DNA from: Chloroflexota bacterium
GTDB lineage: Bacteria; Chloroflexota; Anaerolineae; Epilineales; SHYO01
Length of the DNA: 48,624 bases
NCBI GenBank assembly: GCA_009692745.1
Contig: SHYO01000006.1
Location: forward strand, 1 to 48,624
Reading direction: 5' to 3'
A model generated the notes under the pieces. It searched no databases and was not told where the DNA came from. It saw nothing but the letters and a program-made list of their open reading frames with translations. Each line of letters starts with the position of its first letter. The stretch's first letter is position 1. Made by a program: the position numbers and the translations under genes. Positions 7,412 to 15,889 of this stretch are shown here, piece by piece.

Positions 7412-8512
7412 ATGGTATATGCCAAACGGCGTCCGGTAGGGGGGTTACTTTGCATCTGGCTGCTGAGTCTGGCTGCTTGTCTCCCCTTTCCGGCTAACAG
7501 GGATACATCTTCTGGTATTTCAGACCTGGAACCGGCTGGATTTGTTCCCACCCTGGTCCGGCCTTTAGTGATTCCCAATGAGAATTATGCGCAGAGCTAT
7601 AGCCCGGTAGCCGCTATTGATTGGCTACAACCCAACGAACCGGTACTCGTCGTTTCGGCCAACCAGAGCGAGCAAGCTTTCCCCTTGCAGATTATGGTAT
7701 GGCATCTTTTGGTCGAAGGGGAAATCGGCGGAGTGCCGGTAGCTATCAGTTACGACCCGCTGGTGAACCACGCCGTGGCTTTTGACCGGCGCATTAACGG
7801 GGTTGCCTATCACCTCATGCCGGCCGGAGAAACCCTGGGCGCCATCCCCTTGTTACAAGACCAGGAAACAGGTAGCCTCTGGTCCCAGATCACCGGAGCG
7901 GCCTTGCGCGGTCCGGCTACCGGTCAAATACTGCGCCCGGTGCCCCTGTCCTGGCACTCGTGGCGTAGTTGGTCCGCTGCCAATCCCCAGGGACTGGTTT
8001 TGCTGCGCCCGGCATCTGGCCTACGGGCGTATGGCTTGAATCCCTACCCTGGCTATGCCCGTCAGGATAACCCACCGAATTTCGTCCACTGGGAACCGGA
8101 CAACCGCCTTTCCCCCATGGAGATGGTCGCCGGCCTGGACTTCAACGGTGATCAGCAGGCTTTCAGTTTCGCTAAGCTTGAGACGGAAGGGGCCGTCAAC
8201 ACGCAGATAGGTGGATATGATATTGCGCTGTTCTTCGACCCGCAAACCGCATCCCCCTTGGACGACCGGTACATAGCTGCAGGCCCCGCCTCAGGGAGCG
8301 TACTGGCTTATGATGCTCATGTAGACGGCAAACGACTGACCTTTTTCTGGGACCACCTGGCATTCCGTGACCTGGATACAGGGTCGACCTGGGATATCAA
8401 CGGCCGCGCCGTTGGCGGCCCGTTGCAAGGCCAGCGCCTTAAACCGGCCTTATACCATGTGGCCTTTTGGTTCGCCTGGTCCCAGGCATATCCCAAAAGC
8501 AGAGTAAATTGA
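7412..8512 (+). CDS. DUF3179 lipoprotein
   Basis: The 366-residue protein starts with a lipoprotein signal peptide: basic A-K-R-R, a hydrophobic stretch, and lipobox L-A-A-C (Cys about 23). It should be lipid-anchored on the outer face of the cytoplasmic membrane. The body matches DUF3179: I-S-Y-D-P-L-V-N-H-A-V-A-F-D-R, T-G-S-L-W-S-Q-I-T-G-A-A-L-R-G, and W-H-S-W-R-S-W after the P-V-P-L-S motif. The biochemical function of this family is not established. There is no strong ribosome-binding site; the start is five bases after the preceding stop, so translational coupling is likely. A 7-bp-arm hairpin without a T-run follows (8529-8551). Confidence 0.85.
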   Translation: MVYAKRRPVGGLLCIWLLSLAACLPFPANRDTSSGISDLEPAGFVPTLVRPLVIPNENYAQSYSPVAAIDWLQPNEPVLVVSANQSEQAFPLQIMVWHLLVEGEIGGVPVAISYDPLVNHAVAFDRRINGVAYHLMPAGETLGAIPLLQDQETGSLWSQITGAALRGPATGQILRPVPLSWHSWRSWSAANPQGLVLLRPASGLRAYGLNPYPGYARQDNPPNFVHWEPDNRLSPMEMVAGLDFNGDQQAFSFAKLETEGAVNTQIGGYDIALFFDPQTASPLDDRYIAAGPASGSVLAYDAHVDGKRLTFFWDHLAFRDLDTGSTWDINGRAVGGPLQGQRLKPALYHVAFWFAWSQAYPKSRVN

Positions 8513-8528
8513 TCATAGTAAATACAGC

Positions 8529-8551
8529 GCCGGCTCCGTGGTGAAGCCGGC
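8529..8551. terminator. hairpin between convergent genes
   Basis: GCCGGCT, nine bases, AGCCGGC. It lies 17 bases after the DUF3179 stop and upstream of the convergent acyl-CoA ligase stop. It has no T-run in either direction, so any terminator role is weak or Rho-assisted. Confidence 0.35.
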
Positions 8552-8626
8552 ACTATCCAGGCAGAAATCGAGGCGCTATGGGAGTAGCTCTATATCCTGA
8601 GCCATCCCCCTTTTAGATCAGCACAT

Positions 8627-10255
8627 TTACATATCAGGCAAGATGTGATTCTTAAAGCGCTCGCGCAGCACTTTCTTATCAAACTTGCCCACGCTGGTCT
8701 TAGGCACAGACTCGATAAAGACCACATCATCGGGCAGCCACCAACGCGCCACCCTGCTCCTCAGATACTCCAGAATTTCCTCGCCGGTGAGGTGGTCCTT
8801 AAAATCAGGCTTGGGCACCACGCAAGCCAGCGGGCGCTCCTGCCACTTGGGATGCGAAACCGCAATAACGGCCGCTTCCAGCACCTTTGGATGGCCCATT
8901 ATCTGGTTTTCCAGGTCCACGGTGGAGATCCATTCCCCACCGCTCTTCACCAGATCCTTAGTACGGTCAACGATCTGAATATATCCTTCCGGATCAATGG
9001 TCACCACGTCGCCGGTACGGAACCATCCATCCATAAACGAGGCGCTGCTATTGGGTTCGTGGTAGTATTCGCGAATGATCCAGGGGCCTCGTACTTGCAA
9101 CTCCCCCATAATCTGACCATCCCAGGGGATCTCTTTGCCCTCGTTATCCACGCCGCGCAACTCAACTCCCGGCACCATTACCCCCTGTTTAGCGCGAATA
9201 GCAAATTGCTCATCCTCGGGCCAGGAGAGCATATGGCTCTTTAGCTGGGAAACGGTACCAATAGGCGTCATTTCCGTCATGCCCCAGGCATGCAGGATAG
9301 TTGCTCCCAATTTCTTTTGATAGCCCTCAATCATGCTACGCGGTGCAGCGGAACCTCCCACCGGCATCACCCGCAAACTAGAGATATCATAGCGCTCCCT
9401 CTCGAGCAAGTGATATAATCCCAACCAGATGGTCGGTACGCCTGCTGCCACAGTGATCTTTTCTTCCTGGATTAACTCGGCCAGGTCGCGCGGTTGTAGA
9501 TGCGGACCGGGATAAACCTGGCGCGACCCCACCATCGTTGCCGAGAAGGGCAATCCCCAGGCATTGGCATGGAACATAGGGACTACCGGCATCACCGTAT
9601 CCCTTTCAGTCAGACCCACCGAGTCGGCCATGCACTCGCTGAAGGAATGTAATACAATCGCCCGATGGCTGTATAATACCCCTTTAGGATTTCCGGTGGT
9701 GCCGGAGGTATAGCACATGGCCGCAGCCTGGTTTTCGGGAATCTCCGGCCAGGCATAGCGACCGGAGGGGGCATCGCGCAGCAATTGCTCATAACTACTG
9801 TGAGGTGTCAAGGTAGTTTGGTATGCGCCGTCGGCCATCACGATGTAATGTTTCACGGTGGGTAAGCGGCCGGCCAACTTTTCCAACAAAGGTAAAAGTG
9901 TCTGGTCCACCAATATCACTTTATCTGCTGCATGGTTAATAATATAGACAATTTGTTCGGGGAAGAGCCGAATATTCAAAGTGTGCAAAACGGAGCCTTT
10001 GCAAGGGATCGCAAAGTATGCTTCCAGGTGGCGGTAGGTATTCCAGGCAAAGGTACCAACGCGATCACCCGGCCCCACTCCCAAACTATCCAGCACATGC
10101 GCCAGGCGGTTTACCCGCTCGTAAAAATCCGCGTAGGTGTAGCGATGCATGGCAGAGCCAACTTTGGTAGCTATTTCTTTGCGAGGGAAGAGCTTATGAG
10201 CGCGCTGCAAAATGTAGTTCAGGTTGAGAGGGAAATCCATCATCAAACCATCCAC
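8627..10255 (-). CDS. AMP-forming acyl-CoA synthetase (medium/long-chain fatty acid)
   Basis: This 542-residue ANL-superfamily enzyme activates a carboxylic acid with ATP and joins it to CoA. The AMP-binding loop is Y-T-S-G-T-T-G-N-P-K-G-V, followed by G-W-G-M-T-E-type motif A-W-G-M-T-E-M-T-P, then G-W-F-R-T-G-D and D-R-T-K-D-L-V-K-S-G-G-E-W, and the C-terminal lysine in S-V-G-K-F-D-K-K. The pattern resembles AlkK/FadD-type medium-to-long-chain ligases. I set the start at GTG 10255 because AGGAG sits seven bases before it; the open frame runs on to 10345 but the added residues are not family-like and overlap the divergent protease leader. It is monocistronic as far as can be seen. Confidence 0.9.
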   Translation of the reverse strand: MDGLMMDFPLNLNYILQRAHKLFPRKEIATKVGSAMHRYTYADFYERVNRLAHVLDSLGVGPGDRVGTFAWNTYRHLEAYFAIPCKGSVLHTLNIRLFPEQIVYIINHAADKVILVDQTLLPLLEKLAGRLPTVKHYIVMADGAYQTTLTPHSSYEQLLRDAPSGRYAWPEIPENQAAAMCYTSGTTGNPKGVLYSHRAIVLHSFSECMADSVGLTERDTVMPVVPMFHANAWGLPFSATMVGSRQVYPGPHLQPRDLAELIQEEKITVAAGVPTIWLGLYHLLERERYDISSLRVMPVGGSAAPRSMIEGYQKKLGATILHAWGMTEMTPIGTVSQLKSHMLSWPEDEQFAIRAKQGVMVPGVELRGVDNEGKEIPWDGQIMGELQVRGPWIIREYYHEPNSSASFMDGWFRTGDVVTIDPEGYIQIVDRTKDLVKSGGEWISTVDLENQIMGHPKVLEAAVIAVSHPKWQERPLACVVPKPDFKDHLTGEEILEYLRSRVARWWLPDDVVFIESVPKTSVGKFDKKVLRERFKNHILPDM

Positions 10256-10359
10256 GGCAAAGCTCCTTTCGTTTTCACCAGATTTGCGGCCCGAGAGGGT
10301 GGCTGTAGAATACGCCAGTGGGTGAGTTTTGTCAACTGAAACCATGCAGGGAGTGGATC

Positions 10360-12282
10360 ATGCGCATTATCGGGTGGATCTTGTTAGGCATGATAGTGCT
10401 GGGATTCTTCCCGGCAGGCAATGTACGCCAGGCGCGGCCGGCCAGGGTAGCATCCGCTCAAGTAGCGGACGCTAAAATCGCGGATACGGTCCGGCAAGAA
10501 GTGGCGACCAACGACCAGTCAGATGTGCTGATCGTCCTAACCGACCAGGCCGATCTAAGCCAGGCCGCGCAACTATCGGGAAAGCTGGCCAAAGGGGCTT
10601 ACGTCTATCGACAGCTGCGCCAGGTCGCGGACCGGACCCAACCTCAAGTTTTGCGGTCGTTAGAGCAGCTAGGCATTACCGCCCGCCCTCTGCTGACAGT
10701 GAACGCCATCGCCGCTCACCTGGATGGCGCCGCCCTGGACCGCATCGCGCGCCGGCCGGATGTTGCCACCATCGCTTCTAACAAACCCTTCATGGTTTTG
10801 CCCCCGACCGTCACTATCCCGGATACCACCATACCTCCAGGTATATCTGAGCTCTCCCCTGAGAAAACTTTGCCACCCCTGGCAGCCATCAACGGTATCG
10901 AAAACAACCTGCTCCAAATCCGGGCCAACCTGGTATGGGGGAATAAAGACTGGGGGCTGCATAGCGGCGATGGCATCGTCATCGCCGGGGCGGATACCGG
11001 TGTGCGCTGGACCCACCACGCCCTGCAGCCTCACTATCGGGGGTGGGATGGAGTACACGCCAGCCATGACTATAACTGGTTCGATGCCAGCCTGCGTTTG
11101 GGACCCTCTGCTTGCGCCGGATCAGATCGGGCGCCCTGCGATGATCTGAGCCACGGCACCCACACCTTGGGAACCGCTATCGGAGACGACGGGGGCAGCA
11201 ACCAGATCGGGGTAGCCCCCGGCGCCTACTGGATTGCCTGCAAAAATATGCGCTTTGGCGTAGGCTCGCCGGAAACCTATATCGCCTGCAACGATTTCTT
11301 CCTGGCGCCCTTTCCTATCGGGGGCAGCCCGGCCCAGGGGAATCCGGCCCTGGCGCCCCACATCATCACCAACTCCTGGGAGTGTACCACCTCCGAAGGC
11401 TGCCACAGCGATGAATTGCTGCCATCCATCCTGGCCCTCCAGGCAGCCGGCATCGTTTTTGTCTCCTCGGCCGGGAATCACGGTTCGGCCTGCGGTACCA
11501 TTCTCACGCCCCCTGCCTGGCATAGCCAGACGCTGAGCGTGGGCGCCGTCGACGGGCAGGACGGCATCGCCTTCTTCAGTGGCCGGGGACCATCCCAACT
11601 GGACCATGTAGTAGGACCGGACCTGACCGCCCCGGGGGTCCAGATTCGGTCCTCGATATCTTCGGGCGACGACAGTTACGATAGCCTGGCCTGGAGCGGT
11701 ACCAGTATGGCGGTGCCCCACGTAGCCGGCACGGTAGCATTGCTCTGGAGCAACGCCCGCTGCCTGATCGGCGATGTAGCCACCACCCAGCAGATTATCA
11801 CCAGCACCGCCCATGCGCTGACCAGCAGCGAGGCATGTGGCGGCATTCCCGGATCACAAATACCGAATAACACCTACGGCTATGGCCGCGTGGATGCCTT
11901 TGCCGCAGTAGCCGCGGGGGTAACCTATTGCCAGGTACTCTCGGATACCCTGCCGGTAACCTTTACAGCGGAACTGCATACCGAAGAGATTTGGCTGCAG
12001 TGGCACACCCTGAAAGAGGCTGATCTGTTGGGATTCAACATCTACCGCTCGGCCAGGCCGGACCAGGCCAGAGAGATGCTGAACCAGGTCCTGATCCCGC
12101 CCGCTGGCGACGCCACCCACGGGGGCAATTACCTGAGCATCGATACCAACCTGCCTCAGTATGGCCCGCTCTATTATCACCTGGAAGTTCTCTATACCCG
12201 CAACCGGCGGGAGGAGATGGGGCCGGTGTTGGTCAACCGCGCTCCTCAACCCCAGGTCTGGTTACCCTTGGTCCACCGCTAG
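10360..12282 (+). CDS. secreted subtilase (S8 serine protease) with Fn3-like tail
   Basis: The 640-residue precursor has an N-terminal signal peptide (hydrophobic residues 4-19), an inhibitor-I9-like propeptide region (D-V-L-I-V-L-T-D to about 145) and a subtilisin catalytic domain. The triad is Asp212 (A-G-A-D-T-G), His265 (L-S-H-G-T-H) and Ser449 (S-G-T-S-M-A-V-P-H-V-A-G-T); the oxyanion Asn is in S-A-G-N-H-G (about 373). Cysteines in the domain (251, 260, 294, 310, 342, 348, 378) suggest disulfides. The last 100 residues (from F-T-A-E-L-H-T-E-E) look like a fibronectin-type-III module found on cell-surface proteins. I chose the ATG at 10360 because of AGGGAG upstream; the longer GTG start overlaps no good site. 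No cell-wall anchor is visible. Confidence 0.9.
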   Translation: MRIIGWILLGMIVLGFFPAGNVRQARPARVASAQVADAKIADTVRQEVATNDQSDVLIVLTDQADLSQAAQLSGKLAKGAYVYRQLRQVADRTQPQVLRSLEQLGITARPLLTVNAIAAHLDGAALDRIARRPDVATIASNKPFMVLPPTVTIPDTTIPPGISELSPEKTLPPLAAINGIENNLLQIRANLVWGNKDWGLHSGDGIVIAGADTGVRWTHHALQPHYRGWDGVHASHDYNWFDASLRLGPSACAGSDRAPCDDLSHGTHTLGTAIGDDGGSNQIGVAPGAYWIACKNMRFGVGSPETYIACNDFFLAPFPIGGSPAQGNPALAPHIITNSWECTTSEGCHSDELLPSILALQAAGIVFVSSAGNHGSACGTILTPPAWHSQTLSVGAVDGQDGIAFFSGRGPSQLDHVVGPDLTAPGVQIRSSISSGDDSYDSLAWSGTSMAVPHVAGTVALLWSNARCLIGDVATTQQIITSTAHALTSSEACGGIPGSQIPNNTYGYGRVDAFAAVAAGVTYCQVLSDTLPVTFTAELHTEEIWLQWHTLKEADLLGFNIYRSARPDQAREMLNQVLIPPAGDATHGGNYLSIDTNLPQYGPLYYHLEVLYTRNRREEMGPVLVNRAPQPQVWLPLVHR

Positions 12283-12390
12283 CCATAATGTAAATTAAAA
12301 GTCGTTAAGAAATTGTTAGCCACACGCATCTTTCCCCTGGTAACCGCGTCTATTTTGATGGTAAAGCGTGATATATAGGGGAGATTGGAT

Positions 12391-12567
12391 ATGCGCCAAC
12401 CGATGCTCTGGTTCCGGGTTACGTTATTTTTATTTGCACTTATCGGGGGGATACTGGTTGCTACGCAACCGGTGCTGCAGACATCTGGGGATATGAGCTG
12501 GCAAAGTGTGCAACTGATTGCGGCCCAGATTGGACACTGGCTGCTCTTTCCATTGAAAGCAATTTAG
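12391..12567 (+). CDS. small membrane protein
   Basis: The 58-residue peptide has one clear membrane helix (about residues 8-27, F-R-V-T-L-F-L-F-A-L-I-G-G-I-L-V-A) and a less hydrophobic second one near the C-terminus (I-G-H-W-L-L-F-P). AGGGGAG precedes the ATG at 12391 by good spacing; the alternative TTG six bases earlier is closer to the site and less likely. It ends two bases before the convergent stop of the phosphatase gene. There is no recognised family; it could be real or a chance frame. Confidence 0.5.
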   Translation: MRQPMLWFRVTLFLFALIGGILVATQPVLQTSGDMSWQSVQLIAAQIGHWLLFPLKAI

Positions 12568-12569
12568 CT

Positions 12570-13727
12570 TCAGGGAAAAGGGCTATCAAGCCGCTGCACT
12601 GTCAGAAGAGACACATCATCTTCCTGCTCCCAATGGGGACCGGTAAAACTCTCTAACTCTGCCAACAGCATTTGAATCAATGCCAGCCCGGCGATGGGGC
12701 TCGATAGCAAATGCTCCAGGCGATCAAAGCTAAACATCTCTCGCATAGGATTATGCGCCTCGACGAGGCCATCGCTGTAGAAAAAAAGGCTTTCCCCACG
12801 CGCCAGAATGGTTTCAGTATCATCGTATGTTGCCTCCGGGATAAATCCTAGAGGCATCCCGGTAGCCCATAACTCCTTGACGCCCTCGTGCGTTTGGCGG
12901 TAGGGAGGTGTCTGCCCGGCATTGGCAAAGCTCAGGTGACCGCTGGCAGGATCGAGCATCAAATAAAGACAGGTGACGAACATCTCGGCCGGGATATCCC
13001 GGTACAGCAAGACATTCGCCTTTTCCAGCAGGCGGGCCGGTGAAGTCGCTTCCTGGGCCGCCGCCCGCAGAATGCTGCGCGCCGTAGCCATCACCAGGGC
13101 GGCCGGCATCCCTTTATCCGTCACATCACCGATAACAATCCCCAATCTGCCATCCGGCAACGGATGGAAATCGTAGAAGTCTCCCCCCACAGCCCTTGCC
13201 GGCTGGTAGTGAGCGGCGATTTGCCACCCCTCTAGCTCCGGCATCGCCTTGGGCAAAAGCGTTTGCTGAATCAGCCGGGCTACCCGCAGCTCCTGTTCCA
13301 GCCGCTCCAAGGCCAAAGCCTCCGCCCGCTGCTGCCGTACCAGTTGCGCGATGCGCAAGGCAGGCGCTGCCTGGGCAGCCAGGTTATTTAACAGCCTCCG
13401 GTCGTCGAGGGAATACGTTTGCCCACTGAGACGCGGCCCAAGGTTCAGCAAACCCACGAGTTCTCCCTGGCTAACCAAAGGCACAACCATCTCGACACCC
13501 GCCGCTTGCATAGCCCTGACCGCCGGCGTGTCCAGCTCTATTTTGCCAACGGTCACTGAGGCAGGAAATTGTCGAAAGTAGGCAAGTAAAGGGTCGTCAG
13601 GAGCTATGTCTACCGGAGCAACTGATGACCTGCTGCGATGCAGCGGTATGGACGATCGCATGATTTCAACTTGCGGTTCACTTGGGCGGATCAGACCTTG
13701 CCAGAAATCCTTTAAGAAAGTGGTCAT
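12570..13727 (-). CDS. RsbU/SpoIIE-type PP2C phosphatase with GAF-like domain
   Basis: The 385-residue protein has an N-terminal GAF-like region (about 45-130: V-E-M-V-V-P-L-V-S-Q-G-E-L-V-G-L-L-N-L-G), a coiled helix, then a PPM/SpoIIE phosphatase domain. Metal-binding motifs are G-G-D-F-Y-D (Asp 183), I-G-D-V-T-D-K-G (Asp 201) and the terminal E-Q-E-D-D-V-S-L-L. Such enzymes dephosphorylate STAS anti-anti-sigma proteins; the STAS gene two positions upstream is the natural substrate. GGAGG precedes the ATG. It follows the membrane sensor gene by 29 bases and ends the operon. Which signal the GAF-like part reads is unknown. Confidence 0.9.
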   Translation of the reverse strand: MTTFLKDFWQGLIRPSEPQVEIMRSSIPLHRSRSSVAPVDIAPDDPLLAYFRQFPASVTVGKIELDTPAVRAMQAAGVEMVVPLVSQGELVGLLNLGPRLSGQTYSLDDRRLLNNLAAQAAPALRIAQLVRQQRAEALALERLEQELRVARLIQQTLLPKAMPELEGWQIAAHYQPARAVGGDFYDFHPLPDGRLGIVIGDVTDKGMPAALVMATARSILRAAAQEATSPARLLEKANVLLYRDIPAEMFVTCLYLMLDPASGHLSFANAGQTPPYRQTHEGVKELWATGMPLGFIPEATYDDTETILARGESLFFYSDGLVEAHNPMREMFSFDRLEHLLSSPIAGLALIQMLLAELESFTGPHWEQEDDVSLLTVQRLDSPFP

Positions 13728-13756
13728 AATTACCTCCGCACCACTGGGGGCGGAAT

Positions 13757-15028
13757 TCAGCTCTTCCCACCGGAATGGGGCAGCCAGAGTGAAACATGCA
13801 TGGGTTGCATCGCTTCTTCAACCACGCCGAGCAAATCTTCATTCAACTTGTTCAAATCCACTTCGTCACGCACAGTCGCACTAAATGCTTCCAGCGTCTT
13901 GGCGGCATCGTACTTATGGCGGTAGAAGCGCCGGTCAATCATGGTCTGGAAAGTACGACGCAGCGGCGTAAAGAGAGCCGCGATGGCCAATGTCGAATAA
14001 ACGATGGCCAGGTCAGAAGTCTGGCCCGTTACCATCCGGAAGGCTTGTTGCAGTGCCACCACACTCACCAGGTAAACCGTCCCTAACATTACTGTCAGCA
14101 AACCGAAAACCAGCGCCCGGTTGATAATGAGATCGATATCCCACAATCGATATCGCAGGATAGAGATGGTAATAGAAACAGGTATTAGTAGCAGCGCCAC
14201 CAAGAAGAGAGGCCGGCTGATCAACCCATAAACCAGCATTGCCAAATTAGCCTGGTCGATCGTTGGCAAAACAATGTTGCTCAAATTAAAAACGAGGGTA
14301 ACAAGAAATGGCACCGTCACGCCGAAGACAATCCACTTGGTCTGCTGCTGTTCCATCGACCGGGAAATCCGTAAATACCGGTAAAACTGGGCAGCCAGGC
14401 CCGTGGCAAACCAGCCCAGAATTACCAGGCTGTTGGGCAATTCTCCCCAAGTGTAGGGATTAAGCGGAGAATTGAGAAAAAACACCCAAGATATCGACCA
14501 GATGCAAAATAATACCGCCAGGTACCGTGTCCAGCGCGGCACAAAATATCCCGTAGGAAAGAGATAGAGGAAGACCAGAAACGAAGAAATTCCCAGGCCG
14601 CGGCCTATGATCACCGGTATCTGCCACAAAGGTCGCGTGACATTTAGATCAAGCGGCAGAGTGATGGTACACCCAAAGCTGATCAGGGCGAAAGAAACCA
14701 CCAACCCGATCCAGTCGTTAGATTTACGCCAGAAGATAAACGCCCCTGTAGCGCAAAAGGCCAGGGTAGTGAAGATATCGGCCATGAACAACAGCAGCGG
14801 ATAATAGGCCAGCAGCGGATAGGATAACCCCAATTCCGCCAGGCGAGATTCAATCTGCTGATAACTACTGATGTCCTCGTCAATACGTACTGTGATAGAG
14901 ATGACAAAGAGGAGCAGCGTCAAAAAAGCCCCCATTAGCCACGCCAGCCGGGCGATGGTCAACTTGCGCCCCATCAACGTGGCGCGCCACCGGGGCTGCC
15001 CCCCCAGAGATTGGTCCCCGTCTTTCAC
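13757..15028 (-). CDS. multi-pass membrane sensor-like protein
   Basis: The 423-residue protein has about eight to nine hydrophobic helices (residues 30-48, 80-100, 108-130, 140-165, 172-190, 205-225, 240-262, 272-300, 312-335), then a cytoplasmic tail with R-R-F-Y-R-H-K-Y-D-A-A-K-T-L-E-A-F-S-A-T-V-R-D-E-V-D-L. In Chloroflexota this tail is common in membrane proteins linked to signal transduction and resembles the segment preceding GAF/kinase domains, but no catalytic domain follows here. The start is GTG at 15028, overlapping the STAS stop by four bases (GTGA), so translation is coupled. Its place between STAS and the phosphatase suggests it feeds a membrane signal into partner switching (inference). 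Confidence 0.75.
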   Translation of the reverse strand: MKDGDQSLGGQPRWRATLMGRKLTIARLAWLMGAFLTLLLFVISITVRIDEDISSYQQIESRLAELGLSYPLLAYYPLLLFMADIFTTLAFCATGAFIFWRKSNDWIGLVVSFALISFGCTITLPLDLNVTRPLWQIPVIIGRGLGISSFLVFLYLFPTGYFVPRWTRYLAVLFCIWSISWVFFLNSPLNPYTWGELPNSLVILGWFATGLAAQFYRYLRISRSMEQQQTKWIVFGVTVPFLVTLVFNLSNIVLPTIDQANLAMLVYGLISRPLFLVALLLIPVSITISILRYRLWDIDLIINRALVFGLLTVMLGTVYLVSVVALQQAFRMVTGQTSDLAIVYSTLAIAALFTPLRRTFQTMIDRRFYRHKYDAAKTLEAFSATVRDEVDLNKLNEDLLGVVEEAMQPMHVSLWLPHSGGKS

Positions 15029-15402
15029 GACTCTGCCCGCGCCGCGGCTACGGCTTCCACTTCGGAATTATATATTTTAGCATACATGGGCAACCGCACC
15101 AGGTCAAAGATCTTCTGGTAATGCCGATTGACCTGGAAGAGCAGGACCTTCTGTTGCGCCTTTTGTGCCTCCATCACGATGCTAATCAGCACTGCAATCC
15201 CCGACGTATTAATGTAGTCAACCTTCTCAAAATTAAAAAGGATATGCCTGGCGCCTTCCGTCGTGGCGGTATTGTAAGCCTGCTTGATGGCTGCCTCACC
15301 GGTGGAATTTACATCTCCCTGCAAATCAATGATCTGCATTGCAGCGGAGGCAGCGGGCCCGGCGACTTTTCTGATATCTACTTTGAGGTCTTTCCTTAAC
15401 AT
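15025..15402 (-). CDS. STAS-domain anti-anti-sigma factor
   Basis: The 125-residue STAS protein resembles SpoIIAA/RsbV. The conserved loop Y-I-N-T-S-G-I-A-V-L-I carries the likely phosphorylated Ser67. In the known switch the kinase (RsbW type) phosphorylates this residue, the RsbU-type phosphatase removes it, and the unphosphorylated form traps the kinase away from its target. All three parts are in this operon. AAGGAGC precedes the ATG, inside the end of the kinase gene with a 7-base overlap. A short N-terminal extension (M-L-R-K-D-L-K) precedes the domain. Confidence 0.9.
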   Translation of the reverse strand: MLRKDLKVDIRKVAGPAASAAMQIIDLQGDVNSTGEAAIKQAYNTATTEGARHILFNFEKVDYINTSGIAVLISIVMEAQKAQQKVLLFQVNRHYQKIFDLVRLPMYAKIYNSEVEAVAAARAES

Positions 15403-15851
15403 GACTGCTCCTTGTGCGGTTCCAGGCGGATCACCATGCGGAATTGATTACCCTCGCCCACATCCGGGGCGACGAACATGGCTTCATCTACCAGATGTTG
15501 AATAACAAAGAGGCCCAGGCCGCGTGGCTTCTGTAATCCGGCAAGCTTCTTCTCCATATCCGGACTCTCGATAGTTTCGGGCGGCCGGCCGCCGCGCCCT
15601 TCATCCTTAACATCGATAGCCAGGCTGGATGCTTCAATGGTCAAAATCACAAAGAGCCTGGCGGTAACATCATCCTGGTTTCCATGTTGCATGGCATTCA
15701 GACAGGCCTCGCTGACGGCTGTCTTCAGATCTTCGACCCGTTCCGGCGCAAAGCCCATCCCCTCAGCCACCGAGGCAGCCAGTTTCATGGCGATCTTCTC
15801 ATAACCCGCTTCATTAGGGATCTTTAACTCCACGGTCTTACGATAATCCAT
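15396..15851 (-). CDS. RsbW/SpoIIAB-type serine kinase (anti-sigma factor family)
   Basis: The 151-residue HATPase_c protein has the N-box E-A-C-L-N-A-M-Q-H-G (Glu 49, Asn 52), the G1 box D-E-G-R-G-G (about 83-88) and the G2 box G-L-G-L-F-V-I (111-117). This matches the RsbW/SpoIIAB family, which bind a sigma factor or another partner and phosphorylate a STAS antagonist. No sigma gene is in the window, so the controlled partner is unknown. GGGGTGAG precedes the ATG. The gene overlaps STAS by seven bases and begins 38 bases after the AAA-TPR gene stop. Confidence 0.9.
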   Translation of the reverse strand: MDYRKTVELKIPNEAGYEKIAMKLAASVAEGMGFAPERVEDLKTAVSEACLNAMQHGNQDDVTARLFVILTIEASSLAIDVKDEGRGGRPPETIESPDMEKKLAGLQKPRGLGLFVIQHLVDEAMFVAPDVGEGNQFRMVIRLEPHKEQSC

Positions 15852-15889
15852 AACTCACCCCCCAGGCATTTACGGGAACAGTAGTGTAC

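Noticed and set aside
10256-10345. Longer acyl-CoA ligase start
   Set aside because: AGGAG positions the start at GTG 10255; the added 30 residues are not family-like and run into the divergent protease leader.
10318-10359. GTG start 14 codons upstream for the subtilase
   Set aside because: It would put charged, non-signal residues ahead of a normal signal peptide; AGGGAG supports ATG 10360.
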